Assembly: GCA_963835135.1 (NCBI GenBank)
Contig: CAWIEF010000004.1
Location: 103,945-167,944 of the forward strand
From: JAVVHH01 sp963835135
GTDB taxonomy: Bacteria; Pseudomonadota; Alphaproteobacteria; Acetobacterales; Acetobacteraceae
Length of the DNA: 64,000 nt
Reading direction: 5' to 3'
This document shows, piece by piece, positions 46,509 through 55,551 of the stretch. How positions within the stretch are numbered: position 1 is the first letter of the stretch; every line of letters begins with the position of its first letter. The position numbers and the translations under genes are program-made. The notes beneath the pieces were generated by a model. That model worked only from the letters and a program-made list of their open reading frames with translations. It did no database searches and was not told the origin of the DNA.

Positions 46509-47296
46509 GCATGCTTTATGCCTTCTGCGGCACGATCATCGCGTTGCTGCTGCTGCCGATCGTCGTGGTCATCGCCGGCTCGTTCACGGCCGGGGAGGTC
46601 ATCGGCTTCCCACCGGTCGGCCTCAGTCTGCGGTGGTACGATGCATTCCTCCAGGATCCTGGCTTCATCGCCTCGGCCTGGGTCAGCTTGAAAGTGGCCG
46701 CCAGCGTTGCCGTGCTGGCCACCACGCTCGGAACCGCTGCTGCGCTCGCGTTGCGACACCCATTTCCCGGGAGACGTTTGGCGGAGGCTTTCCTCATGAT
46801 GCCGCTCGGCATCCCGGCCGTTGTTCTCGGGCTAGCCTTCTTGGTGCTCTACACGCAACTGGGCTTCGGCGGCACGGTGGCTGGGATCATCGCCGGGCAC
46901 GTCGTGTTCACCACGCCGTTCGTCTTCAGGCTGGTCACGTCTGCCCTAGCCGGCAGCAATCCGAGTTTCGTCCGCGCCGCCGCTGGCCTCGGCGCTTCGC
47001 CCGTGCGCGTATTCTGGCACGTGACACTTCCTGGCATCCGAGCCGGCGTGATCGGCGGGGCCGTGTTCGCCACCATCCTTTCGTTCGACGAGGTGGTCAT
47101 CTCGCTGTTCCTGTCCGGCCCCGATGCGGTGACGCTCCCCGTGCGGATCTTCACTTATGTCGATCAGTCGCCGGGTCCCGTGGTGCTGGCCGCGGGGACG
47201 GTGCTGGTGGCTTGTGCAACGGTCGTCTTTGCCCTGCTCGAAGCAACGGTCGGTGTCAGCCGCGCCTTCGGGCTCACTCGGACTGAGGAAAGCTGA
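46505..47296 (+). CDS. ABC transporter permease (PotC-like)
   Basis: 263 residues from ATG 46505. Membrane segments begin FCGTIIALLLLPIVVVIAGSF, and SFVRAAAGLGASPVRVFWHVTLPGIRAG is the ATPase-docking loop; the LSFDEVVISLFLSGPDAVTLP stretch is characteristic of PotC proteins. It completes the Pot-type importer. The following gene starts 1 base after its stop. Confidence 0.9.
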   Translation: MSMLYAFCGTIIALLLLPIVVVIAGSFTAGEVIGFPPVGLSLRWYDAFLQDPGFIASAWVSLKVAASVAVLATTLGTAAALALRHPFPGRRLAEAFLMMPLGIPAVVLGLAFLVLYTQLGFGGTVAGIIAGHVVFTTPFVFRLVTSALAGSNPSFVRAAAGLGASPVRVFWHVTLPGIRAGVIGGAVFATILSFDEVVISLFLSGPDAVTLPVRIFTYVDQSPGPVVLAAGTVLVACATVVFALLEATVGVSRAFGLTRTEES

Positions 47297-47297
47297 C

Positions 47298-48215
47298 GTG
47301 ATCACCCTGCAAGAATCGCTCCGCGGCATGTTCTACGCGCCGTTCTACGCGGCCCTCAGCCGCGATGCCTTCGCCCGGGAAGGTGTCGAGGTCCAATTCG
47401 TCAGTTCTCCCTCACCGGACCGGGCGCTCGACGCACTGATCGACGGCACGGCCGACATCGGCTGGGGCGGCCCGATGCGGGTCAACGCGGGATATCGCGA
47501 CGTAGCAAACGCCGACTTCAAATGTTTCGCCGAGGTCGTAACGAAGGACCCGTTCTTCCTCGTCACCCGTCAAGCGATGCCGCCCTTCGATCCGTTCGCG
47601 CTACGCGGCATGCGGCTCGCGACGGTCAGCGAGGTGCCCACGCCATGGCTGTGCCTGCAGCATGACATACGTCTGGCCGGTATGAACCCGGCTTCGCTCG
47701 ACCGCGTCGAGAACCGCGGCATGGCCGACAATGCGGCCGCACTTCTGGCCGGAGAGGTCGACGCGGTGCAACTCTTCCAGCCTTACGTCGAGGAACTGGT
47801 CGAGAAGGGCTGCCACGTCTGGTATGCGGCCGCCGATCGCGGACTTTGTTCCTACACGACTTTCTACGCTCGGGCCTCGGTAATGCGGGCTAAACGCGCC
47901 GAATTCCTGCTGATGGTCCGCGCCCTCGCCCGCACGCTGGCATGGGTCCACAACGTCGACGCCGCAACCCTGGCAGAGGCGGTAGCTCCCTTCTTTCCAG
48001 ACGTGCCGCTAGTGCGCCTAACTGCCGTTTGCGCGCGCTACCAGGAATTGGGCATCTGGGGTGCTTCGCCGGTCCTGCCACGCGAGGGTTACCAACGTCT
48101 GCTGGAGTCCATGGTCACCGGCGGCTTCGTAAATCCAGGTACACCCTACGAGGTTGCTGTCGATAACTCGCTCGCAACAGAAGCTGTCGCGGCGGCAGCC
48201 GGTGACGCAGGATGA
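47298..48215 (+). CDS. NMT1/THI5-like protein without signal peptide
   Basis: 305 residues from GTG 47298, immediately after the PotC-like stop. It begins on the mature fold (ITLQESLRGMFYAPFYAALSRDAFAREGVEVQF), then ALIDGTADIGWGGPMRVNAGY, LLAGEVDAVQLFQPYVEELV and GLCSYTTFYARASVM, all features of the SsuA/THI5 fold. No signal peptide is encoded and the spacing leaves no room for one. It may be a cytoplasmic binding protein or enzyme, or secretion was lost. Co-transcription with the Pot-type importer is implied. Confidence 0.78.
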   Translation: MITLQESLRGMFYAPFYAALSRDAFAREGVEVQFVSSPSPDRALDALIDGTADIGWGGPMRVNAGYRDVANADFKCFAEVVTKDPFFLVTRQAMPPFDPFALRGMRLATVSEVPTPWLCLQHDIRLAGMNPASLDRVENRGMADNAAALLAGEVDAVQLFQPYVEELVEKGCHVWYAAADRGLCSYTTFYARASVMRAKRAEFLLMVRALARTLAWVHNVDAATLAEAVAPFFPDVPLVRLTAVCARYQELGIWGASPVLPREGYQRLLESMVTGGFVNPGTPYEVAVDNSLATEAVAAAAGDAG

Positions 48216-48347
48216 TGGCGCGGCAAACTCGGCCGGGCATGCTGACACCTTCGTCCAATACGGTGCTCGAACCGGTGATCGGATCGCGGGCCTGCCCGGG
48301 GAGTCGATCTTGGGAAGCGCTCGCGCCAACAGACGGGCGGATGGCTT

Positions 48348-49145
48348 TCAGGTCACCTTCACATGCAGGTTGGGCAGCCCGTCGATATGTCCCTCCATAA
48401 CGTCGCCGGACACGACCGGCCCGACGTTCTCGGGCGTGCCGGAGTAGATGATGTCGCCCGGCATCAACTCGAACGCGGCGCTCAGCTGGGCGATCTGCTC
48501 CGCCACGGTCCAGATCATCTGGTCGATGTCCGTGCTCTGCCGGGTCGTGCCGTTCACCTTCAGCCAGATCGCGCCCTTGCTGAAATGGCCGAACTTCGAC
48601 ACCGGATGGATCGGCCCGAGCGGCGCCGAGCGGTCGAAGCTCTTGCCGATCTCCCAAGGTTTCTTCTGGTTCCCCATGAATTGCTGCAGGTCGCGCCGCG
48701 TCATGTCGAGGCCGATCGTGTAGCCGTAGACGTGCTCGAGCGCCTGCTCGGCCTTGATGTCCTTGCCGCCGCGACCGATCGCCGCGACCAGCTCGATCTC
48801 GTGATGGTAGTTCTTGGTCAGCGGCGGATACGGGTGGTCGGCCACGCCGTCCACGGGTACATTCTGGACCGCATCGCTGGGCTTTTGGAAGAAGAACGGC
48901 GGCTCGCGGTTCGGGTCGGAGCCCATTTCGCGGGAATGGGCCGCGTAGTTGCGGCCGATGCAATAGATGCGGCGGACTGGGAAGACGCTGTCAGTCCCGA
49001 CGATCGGGATGACGGTCTGGGCGACGTCGAACAATGGCCGGCCAGACGCGGCCCGCGCCGGCGGGGCCGCTAGCGGCGCAGCGGCCAGTGCCAAGCCGGC
49101 GCCGAGCGCGACCCGGCGCGGAACAATGGTGTGATCGATCGACAT
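48348..49145 (-). CDS. Exported fumarylacetoacetate-hydrolase (FAH) family protein
   Basis: 265 residues from ATG 49145, which has GGGAGA six bases upstream. The N-terminus is a Tat-like signal peptide, VPRRVALGAGLALAAAPLAA then PPARA, unusual for this normally cytoplasmic family. The FAH domain is intact: RIYCIGRNYAAHSREMG, the metal-binding Glu residues in YHHEIELVAAIG, GYTIGLDMTRRDLQ, KSFDRSAPLGP and PGDIIYSGTPENVGPV. Family members hydrolyse or isomerise oxo-acids in aromatic catabolism. It lies 31 bp downstream of the c-heme protein and is almost certainly co-transcribed. Confidence 0.85.
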   Translation of the reverse strand: MSIDHTIVPRRVALGAGLALAAAPLAAPPARAASGRPLFDVAQTVIPIVGTDSVFPVRRIYCIGRNYAAHSREMGSDPNREPPFFFQKPSDAVQNVPVDGVADHPYPPLTKNYHHEIELVAAIGRGGKDIKAEQALEHVYGYTIGLDMTRRDLQQFMGNQKKPWEIGKSFDRSAPLGPIHPVSKFGHFSKGAIWLKVNGTTRQSTDIDQMIWTVAEQIAQLSAAFELMPGDIIYSGTPENVGPVVSGDVMEGHIDGLPNLHVKVT

Positions 49146-49176
49146 TGAGTGTCTCCCAGGCTGTTCGGCGGTCGGC

Positions 49177-51369
49177 TCAGTGCGCCAGTGGATCGGGCCG
49201 CAGCTGAATGTGGAACACCCGCGGCTGCTCCCCCTTCCCGGTTTCGTTGTGGAACACGGTCCGCGTCCCGGACGTCGTCCAAAGCCCCTTGCCCTTCCAG
49301 CCAGTGTTCGGATCGTCGATGCGGCCATCGACGTTCTTGGCAAAGAACCCGGCCGGATAGGGCACATGGAACTGGACCATTTTGCCATCGACCAGCGCGG
49401 TGATGGCCTCACCGCCATTGGTCATCGCCAGCGGCACGTCGTTGCCCAGCCCGAATGTGTTGAGGCGGTCCACCCAGACGTAATAGGCGTGGTTGGCGCT
49501 GCCCTTATTGTCCACGCCCACGAATTGCGGCCCGGGGAAGCGGTAGAGGGTCCAGCCCTCGTAGCATTGTTCGCCCGTCGCCGCCGTGGCGCCGGTCAGC
49601 GGGGCCTGGCACTTCGAGCGGTCGAAGCTGGCCAGGTGGCCACTGGACAACGTTGTCCAGACCACGCCCTTGCTGTCGATGTCGATGCCGCGCGGACCCC
49701 AGCTTCCCGGGGGCGGCTGGAACAATTCGGATAAGGCGGTGTTGGTCGGGTCGGCGCCAGGGATGAAATGAACGATGTAGCCGGGCTGACCGTCGATGGC
49801 AGAGAAGCCGGAGTCCATCGACTGACCCCAGATGGTGTCATCGACCGGGCTCGACTGAACGCCGTAGAACCCGGCTTGCACACGCTTCTGCCGGGCTGGG
49901 TCGACCGGCTCCTTCAACTCGGCATAGGATCCGCGCTTGCCCCAGCCAGGCACGTCCACGATCAACGGCGCCCAGCCCTGCGCGGCTTTGGCGTCGTGGG
50001 TTTCCAGATATTTGCGCGTGTTGAGCCAGCCGACTGCCGGGAACGAGGCAAAACCGGCACTCGCCCACAGGGTGTTGTCCTTGTCGTGGCCGAAATAGAG
50101 GTGCTGGGTGGTGAAGCAGGTTGGGATCAGCTCGAACTTGCCGGTTTTCGGATCGTAAAGCGAGAAATGCCGCACCGATTCATTCAGCGGCGTGACCTTG
50201 GCCGATGGGTGATCGCCACCCGCCTTGCACCAATCCGGGTTCGCCGGCTCGCGCACACGGGCGGCGAACCAGACGCGATTTTCGCTGTCGATGATCAGGT
50301 TGTGGTTGGAGGTGTGACCGTCCCAGATCGGCTCCTCGCCCCAGAACACCGACGGACCGTGTGGGTCGTCGACGACGGACGGGGTGCCGGGCAGATACGG
50401 ATGCGCCACGTTCCACGTCTTGTTGGTCACCGGATCGAGCACCGGCACGAGATCGGTCGATTCCTCCGGCGAGCCGTAGATGTAACCGTTGGCGTTGACC
50501 CGCGGGTCGCGTTTGTCGGTCGAAATCGCGTCATGCATGTAGTGCGTGGGCGAGGCCCAGGCCCATTCCGTGACGACCATGTTGCGCTCGAGCCCGGTCG
50601 GACGCTCGGGCTTGGCAAAGGGGAGTTCGCCCTCGGCGACACGGTCCGTCCAATCGGCGAACAGGGACAGACCTTTGCCCGGCCCGATGCGGTTCATGTA
50701 GGTGGCCATACGAACCATTGCCTGGCCGGATTGGATGCGCCGCGTCCACATTTCGGTGGAGTTGGCGAACTCGCCGAGTTCCTTCACGTGCGGCGAGCGG
50801 ATATTCTCGCTGCCCAGCGCGTGACAGGATTGGCAGGAGTTCTTGATCAGATCAATCCAGTTTCCCTGGTTTGCCATGAACTCCGGAATGCCGTTGCCCT
50901 TGTCGCCGGTGCCGGGAAACTGATCGGCGCCTGGGATCGTCAGCATCGAATACCAGTACATGCCCGGGTAATACTTTGCAGCGGCGGCCTGCGACGGCGC
51001 GAGTGACGCCGTCAGGTTCAGCATCTGACCCGGCTTGCCGTCGGCGCGTTCGGAATCAGCCAGCCCGTAACCGCGCACCCATACCTTGTAGTTGGCCTGC
51101 GGCAGGTCGGGGATAATGTAACGGCCGGCGTCGTCGGTAACGACGATTTTGGCGTAACGGGTCGGCAGATCGAGAGTTTCGGCGATCACCCAGACACCCG
51201 CCTCGGGCCCCGCCCTACCGCTGACGACGCCGCCAATGTCGGCGGCCCCGACGGATAGCGCGTTGGCCGACGCATCGATGGTCTGGGCGCAAGCGGCGAG
51301 CGGCGGCACCGCCAGCAGGCCGCAGATGACAGCGGCTGAACAACATCCGAGGCGCGCGACGCTAGACAT
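49177..51369 (-). CDS. Exported multidomain protein: Cna/carboxypeptidase-regulatory-like domain, c-heme site and propeller-like repeats
   Basis: 730 residues. Signal peptide AAVICGLLAVPPLAACAQ. Residues ~44-125 form a carboxypeptidase-regulatory-like beta sandwich (GGVVSGRAGPEAGVWVIAET, TDDAGRYIIPDLPQANYKVW). CQSCH at 179-183 is one c-type heme attachment site in a short cytochrome-like segment. The long C-terminal part has recurring blade-like stretches such as NLIIDSENRVWFAAR, DNTLWASAGF, RGIDIDSKGVVWTTLSSGHLASFD and YYVWVDRLNTFGLGN, as in streptogramin-lyase-type propellers. Inference: a periplasmic redox enzyme or binding protein; substrate unknown. It is operonic with the exported FAH protein. 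Confidence 0.8.
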   Translation of the reverse strand: MSSVARLGCCSAAVICGLLAVPPLAACAQTIDASANALSVGAADIGGVVSGRAGPEAGVWVIAETLDLPTRYAKIVVTDDAGRYIIPDLPQANYKVWVRGYGLADSERADGKPGQMLNLTASLAPSQAAAAKYYPGMYWYSMLTIPGADQFPGTGDKGNGIPEFMANQGNWIDLIKNSCQSCHALGSENIRSPHVKELGEFANSTEMWTRRIQSGQAMVRMATYMNRIGPGKGLSLFADWTDRVAEGELPFAKPERPTGLERNMVVTEWAWASPTHYMHDAISTDKRDPRVNANGYIYGSPEESTDLVPVLDPVTNKTWNVAHPYLPGTPSVVDDPHGPSVFWGEEPIWDGHTSNHNLIIDSENRVWFAARVREPANPDWCKAGGDHPSAKVTPLNESVRHFSLYDPKTGKFELIPTCFTTQHLYFGHDKDNTLWASAGFASFPAVGWLNTRKYLETHDAKAAQGWAPLIVDVPGWGKRGSYAELKEPVDPARQKRVQAGFYGVQSSPVDDTIWGQSMDSGFSAIDGQPGYIVHFIPGADPTNTALSELFQPPPGSWGPRGIDIDSKGVVWTTLSSGHLASFDRSKCQAPLTGATAATGEQCYEGWTLYRFPGPQFVGVDNKGSANHAYYVWVDRLNTFGLGNDVPLAMTNGGEAITALVDGKMVQFHVPYPAGFFAKNVDGRIDDPNTGWKGKGLWTTSGTRTVFHNETGKGEQPRVFHIQLRPDPLAH

Positions 51370-51957
51370 CCGTTGCTCTCCCTATGCGACCGGCTTGCAG
51401 AACCTGTCTAAGACTAGACCGATCCCGAATTTCTTCGGTTCCGAAAGAACTGAACCAGAGGATGGCAATCCCGGCAACCGGAAACCCGGAGTCATCGGCA
51501 TGAAGAGCCGCGGCTGACCTTTGAAAAAACCTACGACTTGGCTTGGTCGCAAAGATGTCGCTTTGACGCGCACGGACGGTGGCGGGACCTTGTGGCAACT
51601 CTCGCCGGCCAACCGCACACACGACGGCACAGATGGTCGAGAGCGGATCGTCTCCGGTATGTCGAGCAGGGGGCTTTTCCACCAGCGCTTCCGGCGGCCG
51701 GGTCGGCAGCAGCAGCCAGCACCGTCCTCGCACAACAGCAACAAATTTCGAGGCGTCCCTGGCCCTCGAACGACAGCGCCCAGTCGCCCGAACCCTCCAG
51801 GCGAGTACCATGCACCCCTTGCGCGCGCAGGGCCGCCGTTACGTCGGACAGCGGACCGACCGTCGTATTGGCGGATTGGCGACGAAATCATGGCCGATCG
51901 AGCATGGACCGTCCAGCGCTCCTGCCTACCTCCGGTCCACCAAGAGGGGGACGGACG
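51370..51957. other. Divergent intergenic region of ~590 bp
   Basis: Lies between the c-heme operon (minus) and the SDR gene (plus) and should contain both promoters. Long open frames cross it on both strands, but none has a credible start, ribosome-binding site or protein-like pattern; they are continuations of frames antiparallel to or upstream of the SDR. Confidence 0.45.
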
Positions 51958-52695
51958 ATGATGAACATTCAGGGCAAGGTTGTCGCGATCACCGGGGCTG
52001 GCCGAGGCATCGGCCGTGCCATCGCCCTCCACCTCGCCTGCCACGGTGCCAAGGTGGTTCTGGCGGCTCGTCGTGAGTCGGAGATCGAGGCGGTGGCGCA
52101 TCAGGTGGCGGCAAGCGGCGGGGAGGCTGCTTACTGCAGCACGGACGTGACCAGGCGGGCGGATCTCGAAGTGCTGGTAAAACTGGCCTGCACCCGGTTC
52201 GGCCGGCTCGACGTGCTGGTCAACAACGCCGGCATCGGGCCAATCTCGCGGTTCGATGCTCTGCGCGTCGACGAGTGGGACACGATGATCGAGGTCAATC
52301 TCAAGGGGACGCTCTACGGCATCGCCGCCGCACTGCCGATATTCAAGCGGCAGGAAACCGGCCACTTCGTTAACATCCTCTCGACGGCTGGTCTCAAAAT
52401 CCTGCCAACGATGGGCGTGTACGCCGCCACCAAAAACGCCCTGCGAACCGCCACTGAGGCACTACGCCAGGAGGCGGGGCCCTATCTGCGAGTGACGGAG
52501 GTGTCTCCGGGCTTCGTCGATACCGACTTCGCTGGTTCCATCGGCGACCCGGCCGTGCGGGCCGCGATTGAGGCGCGCAAGAAGACCTTCGCCATCGCAC
52601 CGGATGCGATCGCACGTGCGGTGGCTTACGCTATCGATCAGCCGGCCAATGTCGAGATCGGCAGCATCGTCGTGCGCTCCACGGCGCAGGATTGA
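51958..52695 (+). CDS. Short-chain dehydrogenase/reductase (SDR)
   Basis: 245 residues from the double ATG at 51958/51961, preceded by AGAGGGGGAC. Classical SDR: NAD(P)-binding TGAGRGIG (12-19), LVNNAG (87-92), N114, catalytic S142, Y155 and K159 in VYAATKNA. The C-terminus (APDAIARAVAYAIDQPANVEIGSIVVRST) matches the YdfG/serine-3-dehydrogenase-like branch acting on small hydroxy acids or alcohols. Substrate not determinable. No partner gene is adjacent. Confidence 0.88.
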   Translation: MMNIQGKVVAITGAGRGIGRAIALHLACHGAKVVLAARRESEIEAVAHQVAASGGEAAYCSTDVTRRADLEVLVKLACTRFGRLDVLVNNAGIGPISRFDALRVDEWDTMIEVNLKGTLYGIAAALPIFKRQETGHFVNILSTAGLKILPTMGVYAATKNALRTATEALRQEAGPYLRVTEVSPGFVDTDFAGSIGDPAVRAAIEARKKTFAIAPDAIARAVAYAIDQPANVEIGSIVVRSTAQD

Positions 52696-52928
52696 ACCGA
52701 TCAGGCCAGCCTCTTCCCAATCTATGGCCGCTTGGTATCGACAACGGCGGAACAACCTGCCGACCAACGATTGTCCGCTTCTTGCGAAGCGTCTCTCCAA
52801 ACCGGACCATCCGCTTCCGGCCAGCCTGGCCGCACTACTTCTCCACGGTGTGGGAAGCGGACCCAACCCCGCTTGACCATCCAAGTCCCTACGGATGAGG
52901 TATGGCCCGCGCGAGAGGAGGTCGAGCT

Positions 52929-53364
52929 ATGGAACTGCCATTGAGGGGCGGCTGCATGTGCGGAGCGGTCCAGTACCGAGATCACCTGCGAGCCCACCCG
53001 CGTCTATGCGTGCCATTGCACCGACTGCCAGCGCGCGACTACCAGCGCCTTCTCGATCGGCGTTGCGGTTCCGGCGGAGGCGTTTCGGCTGTGGGGCAAG
53101 GAGCTACGGGGCGTCCCCGGTGGCGTCACCGACAGTGGGCGCGCCAAAACGCGCTGGGTCTGCCCCGATTGCGGGATCTGCGTCTGCGGCGGCGTGAAGC
53201 CGGGAACCGAGCCGCCCGGCTCCGCGCGCATCGTCCGGGGCGGCACGCTCGATGACACGTCGTGGCTACGGCCGACGACACACTTCTACGTGCGGAGCAA
53301 GCAGCCCTGGGTCGTCCTGCCGGAGGAAGCCACGGCGTACGAGACGGCGCCGAACCGCGGCTGA
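52929..53364 (+). pseudogene. GFA (glutathione-dependent formaldehyde-activating) family zinc protein with one-base frameshift
   Basis: ATG 52929 has an ideal AGGAGG seven bases upstream. MELPLRGGCMCGAVQY is in frame; one extra base near 52977-52979 then shifts the rest, which reads EITCEPTRVYACHCTDCQRA, FSIGVAVPAEAFRLWGKELR, WVCPDCGICVCGG and WLRPTTHFYVRSKQPWVVL to a TGA at 53364. The zinc-binding cysteines of the family are all present when the frames are joined (~145 residues). It is either a recent pseudogene or a sequencing error. Confidence 0.8.
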
Positions 53365-54526
53365 TGCCGCGGGAACACGTGCCGAAGTAGCGGGCGCGCC
53401 CCGGCTTCAGCCGCTTCGTGTCGGCTGCCGCTGTAGCCTTTCCCAGTCGGTCTGCCGTCGGGACGTGTGATTTGCAGATCTTTAGGCGGGACACTCATCA
53501 GCTAGTAATGCCAAGCGCTCGTGGTCGCACCAAACGCCATCAGTCTTAAGTTAACGGGGCGAAAAACCCGGGGCCACTGAGGTGTAGACAGGCGTGCCGG
53601 GGCGGCTCGCGCGCTGATCGCGCGATCCGTCCTCCGTGCCAGCAAGAGCGTGCAACATGCGGTATCTGCTTCGTCCCACGAAGCGAGCATACCTGGCCGC
53701 GCCGTCGATGGGCGGGGTTCGGTGGCAAACTGCCTGTCGCCTCTGCGGCGTGGCTGGGTCGAAGTGGATATCCGACTTTGGAGGACTTTGGCCGATAACG
53801 GACGAGCCGCTTCGGAGCTGCTGGGTGAGACGAGCGGACGTTCACGGGCGTGATATAGTTGCCGCGGCTACGTCGAACTCGATGACAATTGGCGCGGGAG
53901 AAGCGTAAGCTCCTGCAGACGATTGGAGGCGTCCTTTGCTCCAAGCAGTTTTTGTCGGGATCGGATTGGCTACGTTGCTCGTCGATGCTGGCCGGGCAAT
54001 TGAGCCCGACATGCGCAATCAGGCTCGACACCAAGGCGCACGCAATGGACTGGGCCTGCTGATATACTGTCAGGATCAGGGGCTGGCCGATCAAGCGGCC
54101 GTATCTGCTCAGAAGCTTTATATTGAAGCGCTCCCGCCAGCGACGCCTGCCAGCGTAGGTGACCAGGAGGAAGCGGATGGTCGACTGGGTTATCTTGCCT
54201 TCGACGGGCGCCAAGGGCTGTTTACCGCGTCAGCCAGTGCTCAGGGAATCAGCATAGTAACGGCTTGCGCTATACGGTCCTCAATGGCGCTTGCCAGGCG
54301 TTGAACGCGACTGCGTCTCGTTTGAATTCATCTGCCTTATTCGATTGCTCAGGCTGGGGTGACCGTTGCTGTATAGCAGATCGGGTGCCTTCTATCAGTT
54401 GAGCTTGGCCGCAAACCGACCGACCGCTTCGGAGCGCGAGGCCAGAACAGCATCGGCCGCCGGCAATGAACCGACGTCGTGTCGGAAGTCGACCGGAGTG
54501 TTCGGGCGATGATGGCCGAAATCAGC
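53365..54526. other. Gene-poor region of ~1.16 kb
   Basis: No gene was recognised on either strand. The longest open frames (minus 53546-54214 and plus 53936-54304) lack ribosome-binding sites and have no recognisable motif; the minus one is rich in Arg, Ser and Cys and looks like chance coding. This is the longest stretch without a gene in the window and may be a former insertion or deletion site. Confidence 0.5.
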
Positions 54527-55270
54527 TCACTGGGCTCGCGCCGAAGCACCCAGCTGGCGCGTCAGATCGAGAGCGTTTCCGGCCGCCGCCCCGCTTGCGG
54601 TGTTGTCGAACACGCACCAGACAGGGCCGCAGGCGCACGCCAGGGTTGCCGCAAATCGGTCGAGGCAGGCTGAGTCGTAGGCTGAGTGATACATTCGAGG
54701 TGAGCCGTGCAGGCGATAGTAGGTCAGGCCCGGCCAGCCGCCCGGTTGCGCCGCCTCCGGCACGCGTGCCGGGTCGGCGGCGACACGGGCCACCTTGTAA
54801 CTGCACAGTAGGGCGTCGGCCTCGGCGTCCAACCAACTCGGGTGGCGAGGTTCACAGGCCACTTCTCCCGAGAACCCGCTGCGCAGAAGCTGGAAGAAGG
54901 ACTCGGCTGCGGCATCGTAAGCAAAGCTCGGTGGCAGTTGGACCAGCACGGGACCGAGCCGGCCCTCCAAAGGCGCGGTGTCGCGGAGGAATTGCTCCAG
55001 CGGTCCCGCGGTGTTGGCCAAACGTCGGGCGTGGGTAATTTCGTGAGGCAGTTTGAGTGCAAAACGGAACTGCTCGGGCACGCTCGCAGCCCATCGGGCG
55101 TATGTCGTTTGCCTGTGCGATTTGTGGAAGGACGAGTTAATCTCGGTCGCCATAAACTGGCGGGAGTAGCGCTGCAGATGCGTGCCCGGACCGGGAAAGT
55201 CCTCGGCATACCGCGCCGGGATACTCCAGCCGGCCGTGCCGATCTGTAAGGTGGAGTCAGTCTCGATCAT
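54527..55270 (-). CDS. DUF72 family protein (YecE-like)
   Basis: 247 residues from ATG 55270; earlier in-frame starts would add a 38-residue unconserved tail. QIGTAGWSIPARYAEDFPGPGTHLQRYSRQFMATEINSSF is the DUF72 opening, followed by RFALKLPHEITH, LGPVLVQLPPSF, CEPRHPSWLD, YYRLHGSPRMYHSAYD and CVFDNTASGAA. The fold is a TIM barrel; the biochemical role is unknown. The 281 bp upstream (55271-55551) holds no recognisable gene. Confidence 0.87.
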   Translation of the reverse strand: MIETDSTLQIGTAGWSIPARYAEDFPGPGTHLQRYSRQFMATEINSSFHKSHRQTTYARWAASVPEQFRFALKLPHEITHARRLANTAGPLEQFLRDTAPLEGRLGPVLVQLPPSFAYDAAAESFFQLLRSGFSGEVACEPRHPSWLDAEADALLCSYKVARVAADPARVPEAAQPGGWPGLTYYRLHGSPRMYHSAYDSACLDRFAATLACACGPVWCVFDNTASGAAAGNALDLTRQLGASARAQ

Positions 55271-55551
55271 TTTGTGCTCGCTCCGCGTCGCGGCGGAACT
55301 TGTCTGGTTGCATTTGGAGACGATCCGGCCAGTGCTGTGTCCCAGGTCATGTTCGCATTTCGAAGCTCCCTGGTGCCCCGGCATCTTGGACGAGCCCTCT
55401 CCGAACCTTCAATATCCCTACATGACCTCGCCGCATCGCCAAAACGACCACGGATTCGGCTTCGACGGAGATTGGCCGTCGGCGGCCGGTCCGCTGTGGA
55501 GAGTTGACCCGCGAAACGCAGACATCGGCCCGCCAACCAACCGTTTCTGTT

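Noticed and set aside
52692..52898. LGIDNGGT in a short plus-strand frame, resembling the phosphate-1 motif of FGGY kinases
   Set aside because: Only eight residues match, and the rest of the frame does not resemble a kinase; the match is probably chance.
53546..54214. 222-residue minus-strand frame in the gene-poor region
   Set aside because: No ribosome-binding site, no family pattern, basic and Cys/Ser-rich; not safe to call as a gene.
53807..54435. Shared 12-mer CCGCTTCGGAGC at 53807 and 54424
   Set aside because: Too short and isolated to call a repeat family in GC-rich DNA.
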